From Planctomycetota bacterium (GTDB taxonomy: Bacteria; Planctomycetota; SZUA-567; H5-PLA8), in contig JANXLS010001245.1 of NCBI GenBank assembly GCA_025355035.1, positions 1 to 8,356 of the forward strand: a stretch of 8,356 nucleotides of DNA, written 5' to 3'. The notes beneath the pieces were generated by a model that saw only the letters and a program-made list of their open reading frames with translations, had not been told where the DNA came from and did no database searches. A program made the translations under genes and the position numbers. Of this stretch, positions 1 through 6,616 are shown in pieces; the stretch's first letter is position 1, and each line of letters opens with the position of its first letter.

Positions 1-72
1 CTTCTTGTCATGCAGCCACCGCGCAACGAGCGGCGTGTCTGCGGCTGGCAAATACCGAGCACTCACAGTCAT
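1..72 (-). CDS. Probable 5' end of an unrecognised gene, cut by the window edge
   Basis: A minus-strand frame starts with ATG at 72-70 and stays open for 24 codons to the left edge. The visible peptide begins MTVSARYLPAADTPLVARWL and ends HDKK. Its composition looks like an ordinary protein, and the overlapping plus-strand frame reads less convincingly. No good Shine-Dalgarno sequence precedes the ATG, since the 15 bases upstream are T-rich. It is too short to assign a family. If real, it diverges from the membrane TPR gene at 318, and their upstream regions share 73-317. The call rests only on frame openness and peptide plausibility, so it is weak. Confidence 0.33.
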   Translation of the reverse strand, partial: MTVSARYLPAADTPLVARWLHDKK

Positions 73-317
73 GAAAAAACAAATAACGGCGATCGACTTT
101 TTTAAATTCAGCATCGCGAGACTCATTTCCTATGTCGTCAACGACTGGTTTATTATTGCCGAACTATCCGAGTGGATACACCGCTGAACTTCTGGACTCA
201 ACGCAATCCGATGGAGCGTTCAATAGGAATTTTTGAAATGCAGGACTTCCTTTCTCAGTGTACTATTTTCGCTTCGCTGTTAACCGAAACGCAACCGTGC
301 TACCGCGGAGACGTCCG
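73..317. other. Non-coding stretch upstream of the TPR gene
   Basis: This stretch is more AT-rich than its surroundings, with runs such as TTTTTTAAATT near 107 and TTTATTATT near 149. It probably contains the promoter of the gene at 318 and perhaps that of the divergent frame at 72. A TATTAT box at 151-156 is a plausible plus-strand -10 element, but no good -35 hexamer lies at the right distance, so I do not call a promoter. The short frames crossing this region have no Shine-Dalgarno sequence and no recognisable protein character. Confidence 0.4.
307..310 (+). promoter_or_regulatory. Ribosome binding site that fixes the start of the TPR gene
   Basis: A GGAG core lies 7 nt before the ATG at 318. 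The same frame extends upstream to a GTG at 258, but that codon has no Shine-Dalgarno sequence, and the 20 extra residues are arginine- and asparagine-rich and precede a clean hydrophobic start. The ATG at 318 is therefore preferred. Confidence 0.6.
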
Positions 318-1097
318 ATGGGAATTCTGTGCTCTTTCATCTTCATGCTTGTGCCGCTGGCCCTCGTCGCAATACAAATCGGGTGCGTGATTCATGCTGT
401 TGTTAAACGTAAGGAAAGCGTCTGGATTTACGCCCTGATCTTCGCCCCGTTCGTTGGGGCCGTTGTTTACATTGTCACGCAAATTTTGCCGACGCTCCGC
501 CATACCTCTCTCGGACAGATTCAATTGCCGATGTTTCAGAAGATGAAGGTGAAGGAGTTGGAAGCTAAATTCCAAGAATGCGACACTGTTGACAATCGGG
601 TCGAACTCGCTGAAATATACGCAAAGTTCAATCGCGACGACGAAGCACTCGCGATGATCAAAGACTGTATGACGGGGCCGTGCAAAGACAGCCCGGATTT
701 GATTTTCACCTTTGCAGTCGTTCAGTTCCAGAATGGCAATGCGGCCGAGGCGCTCGTTCAGTTGGACAAACTCGATGCAATGGCAGCGAAGAACAAACGG
801 AAAGATCGACAGCTTCTACGCGCGCGCATATTGGATTCGATGGGGAAATACGACGAAGCGGAAGAGAAATTCAAAGATGCGTTCAAAGGTTTCGATGGCG
901 AGGAAGCGCGCTATTGGCTTGCCGATTTTTTGATGCGGCGGCGACGCTACGACGAAGCCATCGCGCTCGCAGAGCTGGGTATCGCATACTACAAGAAATC
1001 CGAGAGCCTCTACAAGCGCGTGGAAGCCTATTGGTATTCAGCGCTGAAGATGGTCGCGAACGCAAGCCGGAAGCAACGCGCGATGAAGACCCACTAA
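318..1097 (+). CDS. Membrane-anchored TPR-repeat protein with PLDc_N-like N-terminus
   Basis: The 259-residue protein from the ATG at 318 has two parts. Residues about 4-58 form two hydrophobic helices (about 4-29 and 36-58) separated by a short basic loop, HAVVKRKES. The pattern of a short charged loop followed by W-x-x-A-L-I-F-A-P-F-V-G-A-V-V-Y resembles the phospholipase D-nuclease N-terminal (PLDc_N) membrane module, here without any phospholipase domain. From about residue 92 come helical repeats with TPR spacing: about 93-117, 126-152, 163-189 and 196-222, including GKYDEAEEKFKDAF and RRYDEAIALAELGI. TPR units are protein-interaction scaffolds, so the likely role is a membrane-tethered adaptor facing the cytoplasm; its partners are unknown. 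The C-terminal tail is basic. It is the only plus-strand gene here and converges on the DUF885 gene, leaving 53 nt between the two stops. No catalytic motif is visible. Confidence 0.85.
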   Translation: MGILCSFIFMLVPLALVAIQIGCVIHAVVKRKESVWIYALIFAPFVGAVVYIVTQILPTLRHTSLGQIQLPMFQKMKVKELEAKFQECDTVDNRVELAEIYAKFNRDDEALAMIKDCMTGPCKDSPDLIFTFAVVQFQNGNAAEALVQLDKLDAMAAKNKRKDRQLLRARILDSMGKYDEAEEKFKDAFKGFDGEEARYWLADFLMRRRRYDEAIALAELGIAYYKKSESLYKRVEAYWYSALKMVANASRKQRAMKTH

Positions 1098-1150
1098 TTT
1101 CAAGACGATTCACACAGGGACAAAGCTGGAGGGTGCAGGCACTCCGGCCT

Positions 1151-2929
1151 TTATCTTTCGCTGAATTTCCAACTCGATTTCGTGTCGCGCGCGAGCGGCG
1201 TGACGAACATGCCCGAGCGGATGTACTCGATCGGAATTGTGCCATATTTCAAAACAGCGTCGTTGAATTCCTTCTCGCCCATCTTGCCCGCGCCGACGAT
1301 CTGTTTGTGCAACTCCGTCAGTTGCAACGCACCGATCATGTACCCGCATTGATACAGCGGCGATGCCTGGATGAAGCGTCGAACTTCGCTCGTCGCACCG
1401 AAACGTTCATGACCGACGCGCTGCATGATGAAATCGATCATTTCGTTGGGCTTCATCTTTCCGAGATGGTAGCTCAGTGAAACGATGATCCGCGCGCTGC
1501 GGTGCATGCGCCAGAAGAGCATGCCGATCTTATCCTCCGGCGTCTTCGCATAATTTAAATCCCAAAGTTTTAATTCCCAGTACAGTGCCCACCCTTCGAC
1601 GTAAAACGACGTCCAGAATTGCTCGCGATACGCGTGATAACGTGCGGCGTAATAGGCCTGAAGATGATGCCCTGGGATTAATTCGTGCGCGGTGACGATA
1701 CGTTGAAAATGGCGGTTGTTGCCGCGCATCGACATTAGCTTGTCGTCATGCTTCATATCCTGTCGCGGATACGCGGCGAGCAATTGAAGGCCGCTGTATG
1801 CCGCGTACGGCATCGTCTTCTGTCCATCGATTCCGAGCATTGTCACGCGCCACGTTTCTTCGCAGAATTTAGGAACAGTGACGAGATCCCGACTCTTTAC
1901 AAATTCCATCGCTTCCAGAGCCTGCTGAGCGATCAGTTGGTCCTGCTTGCCAGGCGCTTCGTGTTGATCCTTCACCTTCGCGAGCGCGGTTTTCCAATCG
2001 TCTCCGAAACCCATTTCGCGCGAAGCCTCTTTCATCCGCGCTTCGCACCACGCGAATTCGCGCTCACCGATGGCGATCAATTCTTCGGGTGTGTACGGAA
2101 TCGATTCGCGTTCAAGATCTTCTTTCAACGCTTGCGCGCCGATCGGCTCGCCGAGCAACGGGTCGTCATCTTTGCCCTTCAATCCGGCGATTTCTTCGCG
2201 CAAATATTTTGAAAATTCTTCCATTGAATGGTGGGCTTCTTCGTAGGGCTTCTTCAACCACCAATTGAATTCCGGAAGGTACCCATCGTAATACGTGTTC
2301 CACGCTCTCAACGCGTTGCGCAATTCATCAACGGCTTCGGCAGCACGTTTGGCCTGAAACGGCTCGAGTTTCAACGGCGCATCTTCCGATTTCGATTTAT
2401 CGTCTTCTTTTTTCGCGTCATCTTTTTTGCGTCCCTTCTCGATGCGTTCGCGCAGCTTCTTGATTTGCTCCGGGATTGCAGAGACTTTCGAAGCCGCAGT
2501 TGAACCGTCGACGGCTTCCATGCGGCTGCGCGCGCGTTCCAATTCCTGAATGGTCGCCCGGAAGGGAATCAGCGGTTCGACGCTCGCAAACTTTGTTCGG
2601 TTGCGCGAGACGAGGGCCCGTTCGTGCCGGAGTGTGTCGCGCAGCAGCAGGTAATCGATTCGACCTTGCTGATCGAGCGAATCGAAATTGTACGCGGCAA
2701 GTTTGTCGAGCCATTCACTGTACAGCGCATCGAGGCGATCTTCGTAAAAAAGCGATGGGTGCATCGTTTCATAAAAATTGTTCAAACCATTTCGGTCGGC
2801 TCGATAACGGCCGATCATCTGTTCCATCGGCGAGTTCGCATCCGTCTCGGCAGCTGAGCTGGACCGCGCGAGGACGAATGAAACACAGAGGAACAACGTC
2901 ACGACGACACGAAGACATGAACGGGGCAT
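1151..2929 (-). CDS. Predicted exported DUF885-family metallopeptidase-like protein
   Basis: The 592-residue protein begins with a signal peptide: a basic start, a hydrophobic core at about 8-20, and likely cleavage near the SSSAAE stretch (24-28). It therefore probably acts in the periplasm or outside the cell. Residues 415-422 read HELIPGHH, the HExxxGHH zinc-site motif typical of DUF885 (PF05960) proteins, which resemble gluzincin metallopeptidases. EGWALYWE at 445-452 is the usual second conserved block, where a glutamate may complete the metal site. The length fits the family. Residues about 160-185 form a Lys/Asp/Glu-rich low-complexity insertion, probably a flexible loop. The start at 2929 is preceded by AAAAGG six nt upstream and leads straight into the signal peptide. 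The gene follows the ABC permease after 21 nt, which suggests co-transcription. The substrate is unknown; peptidase activity is inferred from the motif only. Confidence 0.9.
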   Translation of the reverse strand: MPRSCLRVVVTLFLCVSFVLARSSSAAETDANSPMEQMIGRYRADRNGLNNFYETMHPSLFYEDRLDALYSEWLDKLAAYNFDSLDQQGRIDYLLLRDTLRHERALVSRNRTKFASVEPLIPFRATIQELERARSRMEAVDGSTAASKVSAIPEQIKKLRERIEKGRKKDDAKKEDDKSKSEDAPLKLEPFQAKRAAEAVDELRNALRAWNTYYDGYLPEFNWWLKKPYEEAHHSMEEFSKYLREEIAGLKGKDDDPLLGEPIGAQALKEDLERESIPYTPEELIAIGEREFAWCEARMKEASREMGFGDDWKTALAKVKDQHEAPGKQDQLIAQQALEAMEFVKSRDLVTVPKFCEETWRVTMLGIDGQKTMPYAAYSGLQLLAAYPRQDMKHDDKLMSMRGNNRHFQRIVTAHELIPGHHLQAYYAARYHAYREQFWTSFYVEGWALYWELKLWDLNYAKTPEDKIGMLFWRMHRSARIIVSLSYHLGKMKPNEMIDFIMQRVGHERFGATSEVRRFIQASPLYQCGYMIGALQLTELHKQIVGAGKMGEKEFNDAVLKYGTIPIEYIRSGMFVTPLARDTKSSWKFSER

Positions 2930-2950
2930 GCTGAACCTTTTAGTTAGTTG

Positions 2951-4075
2951 TTATCGGAAAACGATGGCGGGTTCGATACTCAACACACGGCGGATGCTGA
3001 CGAGCGCGGCCCCGAGGATTGTCAGGATCATAATGAAGAACGAGATGACCAGAAGTTGCGGTGTCATCAGAAAGGCAATGATCGTGCGCGGACTGGTTCG
3101 CATTCCAAAAAGCCCCGTCAGTCCGACACCGATGCCCCAGCCGATGATGCCAACGAGAAACGCTTGGAGCATCACCATCTTGACGAGTTTCCAATTCGAA
3201 ACGCCCATCGCTTTCAATGCACCAAACTGCTTCGTGTTTTCGATCGTGAACGTGAAAAATGTTTGTCCGGCGATGGCGATGCCGACGATCATCCCGAGTA
3301 AAATCGTGATGCCAAAGTTTATCGTGATGCCTGTATTTTTGAGAAAAAAGACGACGGTGGACCAGAAGAATTCGTCAGTCGTTTTCGCTCCAAGCGCGGT
3401 GACTTTTTCGATATTTCGAGCGACTTTCGTTTTGTCCGCTCCTGGCTTGCAATGAACGACCACGAACGTCAACCGTTTGCGTTCGCCCGGCGCGTATTCA
3501 AGCGCGCGTTCGTACGTCGTGTAGATCGTCGGGTTCGACAGGAACGCGCGCTTGGCAGCGACCTGTCCCATGACAATCGCGCGACGGTCGTTGATTTCAA
3601 GGATGTCTCCATCCTTCACTTTCTTATAGAGTTCAAGCCCGAGATTGTCCCAGAGCACACCGTCAGGCATGTGAATTCCGTTGGGCGAACCCGTGGTGAA
3701 AACATCCGGCAATCCGATCTTCGAATTGCGATCGACTCCAACGATCAGACAATGCGCGAACGTGCCGTCAGGAAGCGAAGCTTCGCCGCCGCCGAGAAAA
3801 AGCTTCTCCGCCCAATCAACGCCATCGACGCCGCGCACGCGGTTGAGCGCTGTATCTTCAATCGGGCGGTGCTCATCGTAATAGCGTGTGGCGGGGTCCA
3901 TCACCCAAATGTCGGCCTGAGGAATGGTCTCGATGTTCGCCGACGTGCGGCGCATGATGCCGGTGAAAATCGATCCCTGCTGGACGACCAGCAGCGTCGA
4001 GAACGCGAGCCCAAAGACCAACGCGAGGTACTTGACCGTATCGCCCATCAACATGCGCAATGCAATGTAATACAC
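2951..4075 (-). CDS. ABC transporter permease, FtsX/MacB fold (DevC-like)
   Basis: The 374-residue inner-membrane protein has the FtsX/MacB layout. One N-terminal helix (about 14-36) is followed by a large extracytoplasmic domain (about 38-245) and three C-terminal helices (about 250-275, 298-322 and 334-362). The segment IENTKQFGALKAMGVSNWKL (278-297) is the cytoplasmic coupling region of this superfamily, which contacts the ATPase. The short N-terminus and the MLMGDTVKYLALVFGLAF start resemble DevC-type exporter permeases, which normally work with an ATPase and an HlyD-like membrane-fusion protein. Neither partner is in this window. The start is GTG at 4075, with GGAGG 11 nt upstream; the next in-frame ATG, eight codons in, has no better site. 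It lies 21 nt after dnaX and 21 nt before the DUF885 gene. The substrate is unknown. Confidence 0.88.
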   Translation of the reverse strand: MYYIALRMLMGDTVKYLALVFGLAFSTLLVVQQGSIFTGIMRRTSANIETIPQADIWVMDPATRYYDEHRPIEDTALNRVRGVDGVDWAEKLFLGGGEASLPDGTFAHCLIVGVDRNSKIGLPDVFTTGSPNGIHMPDGVLWDNLGLELYKKVKDGDILEINDRRAIVMGQVAAKRAFLSNPTIYTTYERALEYAPGERKRLTFVVVHCKPGADKTKVARNIEKVTALGAKTTDEFFWSTVVFFLKNTGITINFGITILLGMIVGIAIAGQTFFTFTIENTKQFGALKAMGVSNWKLVKMVMLQAFLVGIIGWGIGVGLTGLFGMRTSPRTIIAFLMTPQLLVISFFIMILTILGAALVSIRRVLSIEPAIVFR

Positions 4076-4086
4076 GTGGGGTTCGT

Positions 4087-4091
4087 CCTCC
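4087..4091 (-). promoter_or_regulatory. Ribosome binding site of the ABC permease
   Basis: A perfect GGAGG on the minus strand lies between the dnaX stop (TGA at 4099-4097) and the permease GTG at 4075, with a somewhat long 11-nt spacer. It is the strongest Shine-Dalgarno match in this intergenic gap and supports the GTG start. Confidence 0.55.
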
Positions 4092-4096
4092 AGCCA

Positions 4097-6280
4097 TCAC
4101 TCTTTCAAACTGTCTTTCTTCTTGCTCTTCGAAACTTCCAGCAGCAGCCCGCGCGTCGTCTTCAAAATCGTCTGGACCAACGGGTGGCCTTCGACAAGTT
4201 TGGAATCGATTGAAGCCGCTCGTTCGGGCGCGCGATTTTTCGGCATGATCACTGGATCGAATCCCGGCGTGACCGGTGGCGGTGAAACATCGCGATCCGA
4301 TTCGTCGTCCTGAATTGGAGCTGCATCAGCTTCGCCGGAAGGAAACGACATGTCCAGCGGCAATGCGCCTGATTCGACGTACTCATAAGATTCTTCCGGC
4401 TGCCCTGAATCGTCTGTCAGCGGCGAAGATTCAGCTGCGGCCCGTGATACGGGCGGCGATGCCACGGCGGCTGTTCGCTCTTGCAAAACGGGTAAACCGG
4501 CCGCCGCATTTCCGCTTCGCGCAGACGCGCTTGCGTAACTTCCGAACGAAGTCGTCGCGACGCCAACCGCTGGCTTTCGCACCGCAGGAGTCGGCGCAAC
4601 GAACGCAGCAGGAGCCATCGAATTCACGGCGCGCGTCGCGTTCGGGGCGCTCACCGTATCGGTCACTCGAATCGCCCAATCTCGTCCGAAAATCTGCGCG
4701 AGGACGGTTTTGAGCGCCTGCTGATTTTGCTGGTTGTTCAGCGCGTCGCGATAAAACGGCGAACTTGATCCGATCGTGATTTCGCCGCTCTCTGCGTTGA
4801 ATGATACCGACGAATGCGACAGCGCGCTGGCCAGAATCGAGCCGCCTTTTTGCGCCTTGATGGCGTTAACTGCGTTGGGCCACTTTTCGAAAAGTTTCGA
4901 CGATTCGCCCTCGCCCGCAGGGGCGGAAGCGGCAGCAGACGCTCGGGTGATCGGAGTGGCCGCCGGCTGCGCACTAACGGGAGCCGGACGGCCTTCCGAA
5001 TTTGGGCGGGCGCCCTCTGGATTCGGTGGACGGCTTGCAGAATTTGGCGGAACGTTTTGATGGCTTCCCGCGGGCGTACGCCCCGCATTGGATTCCAACG
5101 TGCTCGCCAATTTTGTGAGGTCGATCAAATCACGCGCGCGAGCGGCACGGATCAGGGCGACTTCAAGCGGCAAACGCGTCTGCGCAGCGTCGCGCATCTG
5201 ACGTCGCGCGTTTGTGAACAATTGAATCAGCATCAGGCACTGGTCTTCGCTCAAGACTTTTCCGAGTTCGAGGTACGCATCTTTGAGATGCGTTTGTCCT
5301 TCGAGCAATGGCGAATCAGGCCCACACACTTTCGACAAAACCGTGGACCGCAACCGTTCGCTCAACACGTTCAGCATGTCATCAGGATCGGCCCCCGCTT
5401 CGAGCGCTTCGTGCGATTTGGCGAGCACTTCAGCGGTGTTGCCCGCCGCGCACGCTTTGAGCATGTCGAAGATTAATTCGTCGGGCGCGGCCCCGGACAA
5501 TTCCCGGATGATCGCGTCGGATATGTTTCCCCCACCAAGATTCACGGCCTGGTCAAGCATGCCCTCCGCGTCGCGCAATCCGCCTTTGGCAAGACTCGCG
5601 ATGCGCGACAACGCCGCTTCCTCATACGTGATGGCATCCGCGTCGCAAATTTTGCGTAGACGTTTGACGATGTCCGCTAGCGAAATGCGGCGCAGATCAA
5701 AACGCTGGCAGCGGCTCAGAATCGTCTCGGGGACGTCGTTGGGATCGGTTGTCGCGAAGATGAATTTCACGTGCGCGGGCGGTTCTTCAAGCGTCTTCAA
5801 AAACGCGTTCCACGCTTCGCGCGTGAGCATGTGGACTTCATCGATGATGTAAACTTTGTAGCGCAGATTCGCCGGAGCAATGCCGACGTTTTCCCGAAGC
5901 GAGCGGACTTCCTCAATGCCTCGATTGGTTGCCGCGTCCATTTCAATAACATCGAGGCTGCTGCCTTCCTGAATCGATTTGCAGGACTCACAGACATTAC
6001 ACGGTTCTTCAGCCACACCATTGGGGCCTGTGCCGCGGAGACAGTTGCAGGCCTTCGCAAAAATGCGCGCAAGACTCGTCTTGCCCACTCCACGCGGACC
6101 GCACAGCAGATACGCCTGAGCGAGCCGCCCAGACATCAACGCCTGCCGCAACGCGCCCGTGACCGCCGTCTGCCCGGCGACATCCGAGAATGTTTGGGGA
6201 CGGAAGCGCCGTGCGAAGACCACATAGGGCTTCGCGGTTTCGGCAGTCTTGGGTTGTGCGGCGTTCACGTCCGCAGCCAT
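4097..6280 (-). CDS. dnaX: DNA polymerase III subunit gamma/tau
   Basis: The 727-residue protein is the AAA+ ATPase of the clamp loader that places the sliding clamp on DNA and, as tau, holds the replicase to the helicase. The core begins at about residue 19 with the typical VVFARRFRPQTFSDVAGQ. The Walker A loop is GPRGVGKTS (61-69). The zinc module uses Cys80, Cys94, Cys97 and Cys100. Walker B is VYIIDEVHML (143-152), and the arginine-finger SRC motif is at 189-191. The collar region spans about 250-385. A Pro/Ala/Ser-rich linker (about 395-455) precedes a folded tau-like domain (about 460-540), then a second disordered linker (about 545-690). The end, HPLVQTILKTTRGLLLEV, resembles the usual DnaX C-terminal motif. 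There is an extra N-terminal tail of about 17 residues and no Shine-Dalgarno sequence before the ATG. I see no slippery heptamer, so no programmed gamma form is evident. Confidence 0.97.
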   Translation of the reverse strand: MAADVNAAQPKTAETAKPYVVFARRFRPQTFSDVAGQTAVTGALRQALMSGRLAQAYLLCGPRGVGKTSLARIFAKACNCLRGTGPNGVAEEPCNVCESCKSIQEGSSLDVIEMDAATNRGIEEVRSLRENVGIAPANLRYKVYIIDEVHMLTREAWNAFLKTLEEPPAHVKFIFATTDPNDVPETILSRCQRFDLRRISLADIVKRLRKICDADAITYEEAALSRIASLAKGGLRDAEGMLDQAVNLGGGNISDAIIRELSGAAPDELIFDMLKACAAGNTAEVLAKSHEALEAGADPDDMLNVLSERLRSTVLSKVCGPDSPLLEGQTHLKDAYLELGKVLSEDQCLMLIQLFTNARRQMRDAAQTRLPLEVALIRAARARDLIDLTKLASTLESNAGRTPAGSHQNVPPNSASRPPNPEGARPNSEGRPAPVSAQPAATPITRASAAASAPAGEGESSKLFEKWPNAVNAIKAQKGGSILASALSHSSVSFNAESGEITIGSSSPFYRDALNNQQNQQALKTVLAQIFGRDWAIRVTDTVSAPNATRAVNSMAPAAFVAPTPAVRKPAVGVATTSFGSYASASARSGNAAAGLPVLQERTAAVASPPVSRAAAESSPLTDDSGQPEESYEYVESGALPLDMSFPSGEADAAPIQDDESDRDVSPPPVTPGFDPVIMPKNRAPERAASIDSKLVEGHPLVQTILKTTRGLLLEVSKSKKKDSLKE

Positions 6281-6293
6281 AGTGCGATTACCA

Positions 6294-6323
6294 ATTATGA
6301 ATCGTTTGTCAGGTTGATTTCGA
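6294..6323 (-). promoter_or_regulatory. Possible dnaX promoter very close to the start codon
   Basis: On the minus strand, TCGAAA (6323-6318, 4 of 6 matches to the -35 consensus) and CATAAT (6299-6294, 5 of 6 to the -10) are separated by 18 nt. The ATG of dnaX lies only 13 nt after the -10 box, so the message would have a leader of about 6 nt. That fits the absence of a Shine-Dalgarno sequence. Another AT-rich box, TATAAA near 6357, lacks a matching -35. This is a weak call from hexamer matches alone. Confidence 0.3.
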
Positions 6324-6380
6324 AAATACTAAAAAACGCAATGGATCTGGCTTTCTTTATACAACCTCTTTTGCATTTGT

Positions 6381-6420
6381 CTTCGCCGTTCTCTGCGCTG
6401 CCGTGCCTCTGCGAGGGGAT
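6381..6420. repeat. CTCTGCG direct-repeat patch, possible dispersed-repeat fragment
   Basis: CTCTGCG occurs at 6391-6397 and again at 6407-6413, one copy every 16 nt, within a stretch reading like degenerate CTCTGCG/CGCAGAG repeats. Similar CGCAGAG-rich intergenic patches recur in many bacterial genomes, which is why I suspect a dispersed element. Within this window there is only this one patch, so the repeat status is inferred. Confidence 0.3.
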
Positions 6421-6438
6421 AACCTGTCGCGTAAAAAC

Positions 6439-6474
6439 GAAAAAAGCCGCTCGATAATCGAAGCGGCCTTTTTC
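6439..6474 (-). terminator. ffs: Intrinsic terminator of the SRP RNA gene
   Basis: Read on the minus strand, an A-run and GGCCGCTTCGAT pair with ATCGAGCGGC and a run of six T, with one bulge and one G-U pair, around a very small loop. The hairpin is GC-rich and ends in a U-tract, as expected for Rho-independent termination. It begins at the base immediately after the terminal helix of the SRP RNA. The A-run on the other side makes it potentially bidirectional. It should limit read-through from the RNA gene into dnaX. Confidence 0.85.
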
Positions 6475-6607
6475 GTCTGGAGGCATCAAAGAGGAGCCAG
6501 GTGATCCACGAACACGAGTTAAAAGGCTTATGGCTGCTGCTTTCGCCCTGACCAGGTTCATCTCCACCCGTTGCATGGGGCCTGGCTCCAAACTGACGAC
6601 TCCAGAC
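6475..6607 (-). ncRNA. ffs: Bacterial small signal recognition particle RNA (4.5S type)
   Basis: The minus strand at 6553-6532 reads GGTCAGGGCGAAAGCAGCAG followed by CC. This is the SRP domain IV hairpin: GUCAGG on one side and AGCAGCC on the other, forming the internal loop that binds Ffh, capped by a GAAA tetraloop on a GC stem. Upstream lies the familiar GCAACGGG and TGAACCTGGTCAGG context. A 9-bp closing helix pairs GGAGCCAGG (6589-6581) with CCTGGCTCC (6501-6493), giving a 97-nt core. A second, outer 8-bp helix pairs GTCTGGAG (6607-6600) with CTCCAGAC (6482-6475) across a 10 x 10 nt internal loop. Promoter and terminator positions fit the longer, roughly 133-nt form. No Alu domain is present. 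The RNA acts with Ffh and FtsY in co-translational membrane targeting. Mature ends are not certain; the core may be the processed form. Confidence 0.93.
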
Positions 6608-6616
6608 TGGAAAAAT

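Noticed and set aside
134..156. TATTAT box at 151-156 as promoter of the plus-strand TPR gene
   Set aside because: The -10 is good, but the best upstream hexamer matches only 3 of 6 positions, so a promoter call would be guesswork.
1128..1145. Hairpin-like GGAGGGTGCAGGCACTCC between the convergent TPR and DUF885 genes as a bidirectional terminator
   Set aside because: The stem needs a two-base bulge and a very small loop, and the following T-run is interrupted, so it is too weak to call.
1748..2212. Plus-strand frame opposite the DUF885 gene
   Set aside because: The minus strand encodes an intact conserved protein with its zinc motif here; the antisense frame has the skewed composition of a shadow.
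3452..4213. Long plus-strand open frame opposite the permease and the end of dnaX
   Set aside because: It is antisense to two well-recognised proteins, is rich in Arg and His as expected from a shadow frame, and shows no domain.
4225..4250. Second A-run in dnaX (CCG AAA AAT CGC on the minus strand) as a slippery site
   Set aside because: The base before AAA is G, so tandem re-pairing after a -1 slip fails, and it lies close to the end of the protein.
4840..4865. Short A-run on the minus strand inside dnaX (GCG CAA AAA GGC) as a frameshift site for making gamma
   Set aside because: Only five A in a row, and the reading frame does not give an X XXY YYZ heptamer; no strong stem or internal Shine-Dalgarno stimulator was recognised.
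5771..6457. Long plus-strand open frame opposite the dnaX start and upstream region
   Set aside because: Antisense to the conserved AAA+ core and to the dnaX leader, with no Shine-Dalgarno sequence and no recognisable protein features.
6475..6607. The 6475-6607 structure as a tmRNA, 6S RNA or riboswitch
   Set aside because: The GGUCAGG...GAAA...AGCAGCC hairpin is specific to SRP RNA, and no tRNA-like ends or other RNA signatures are present.
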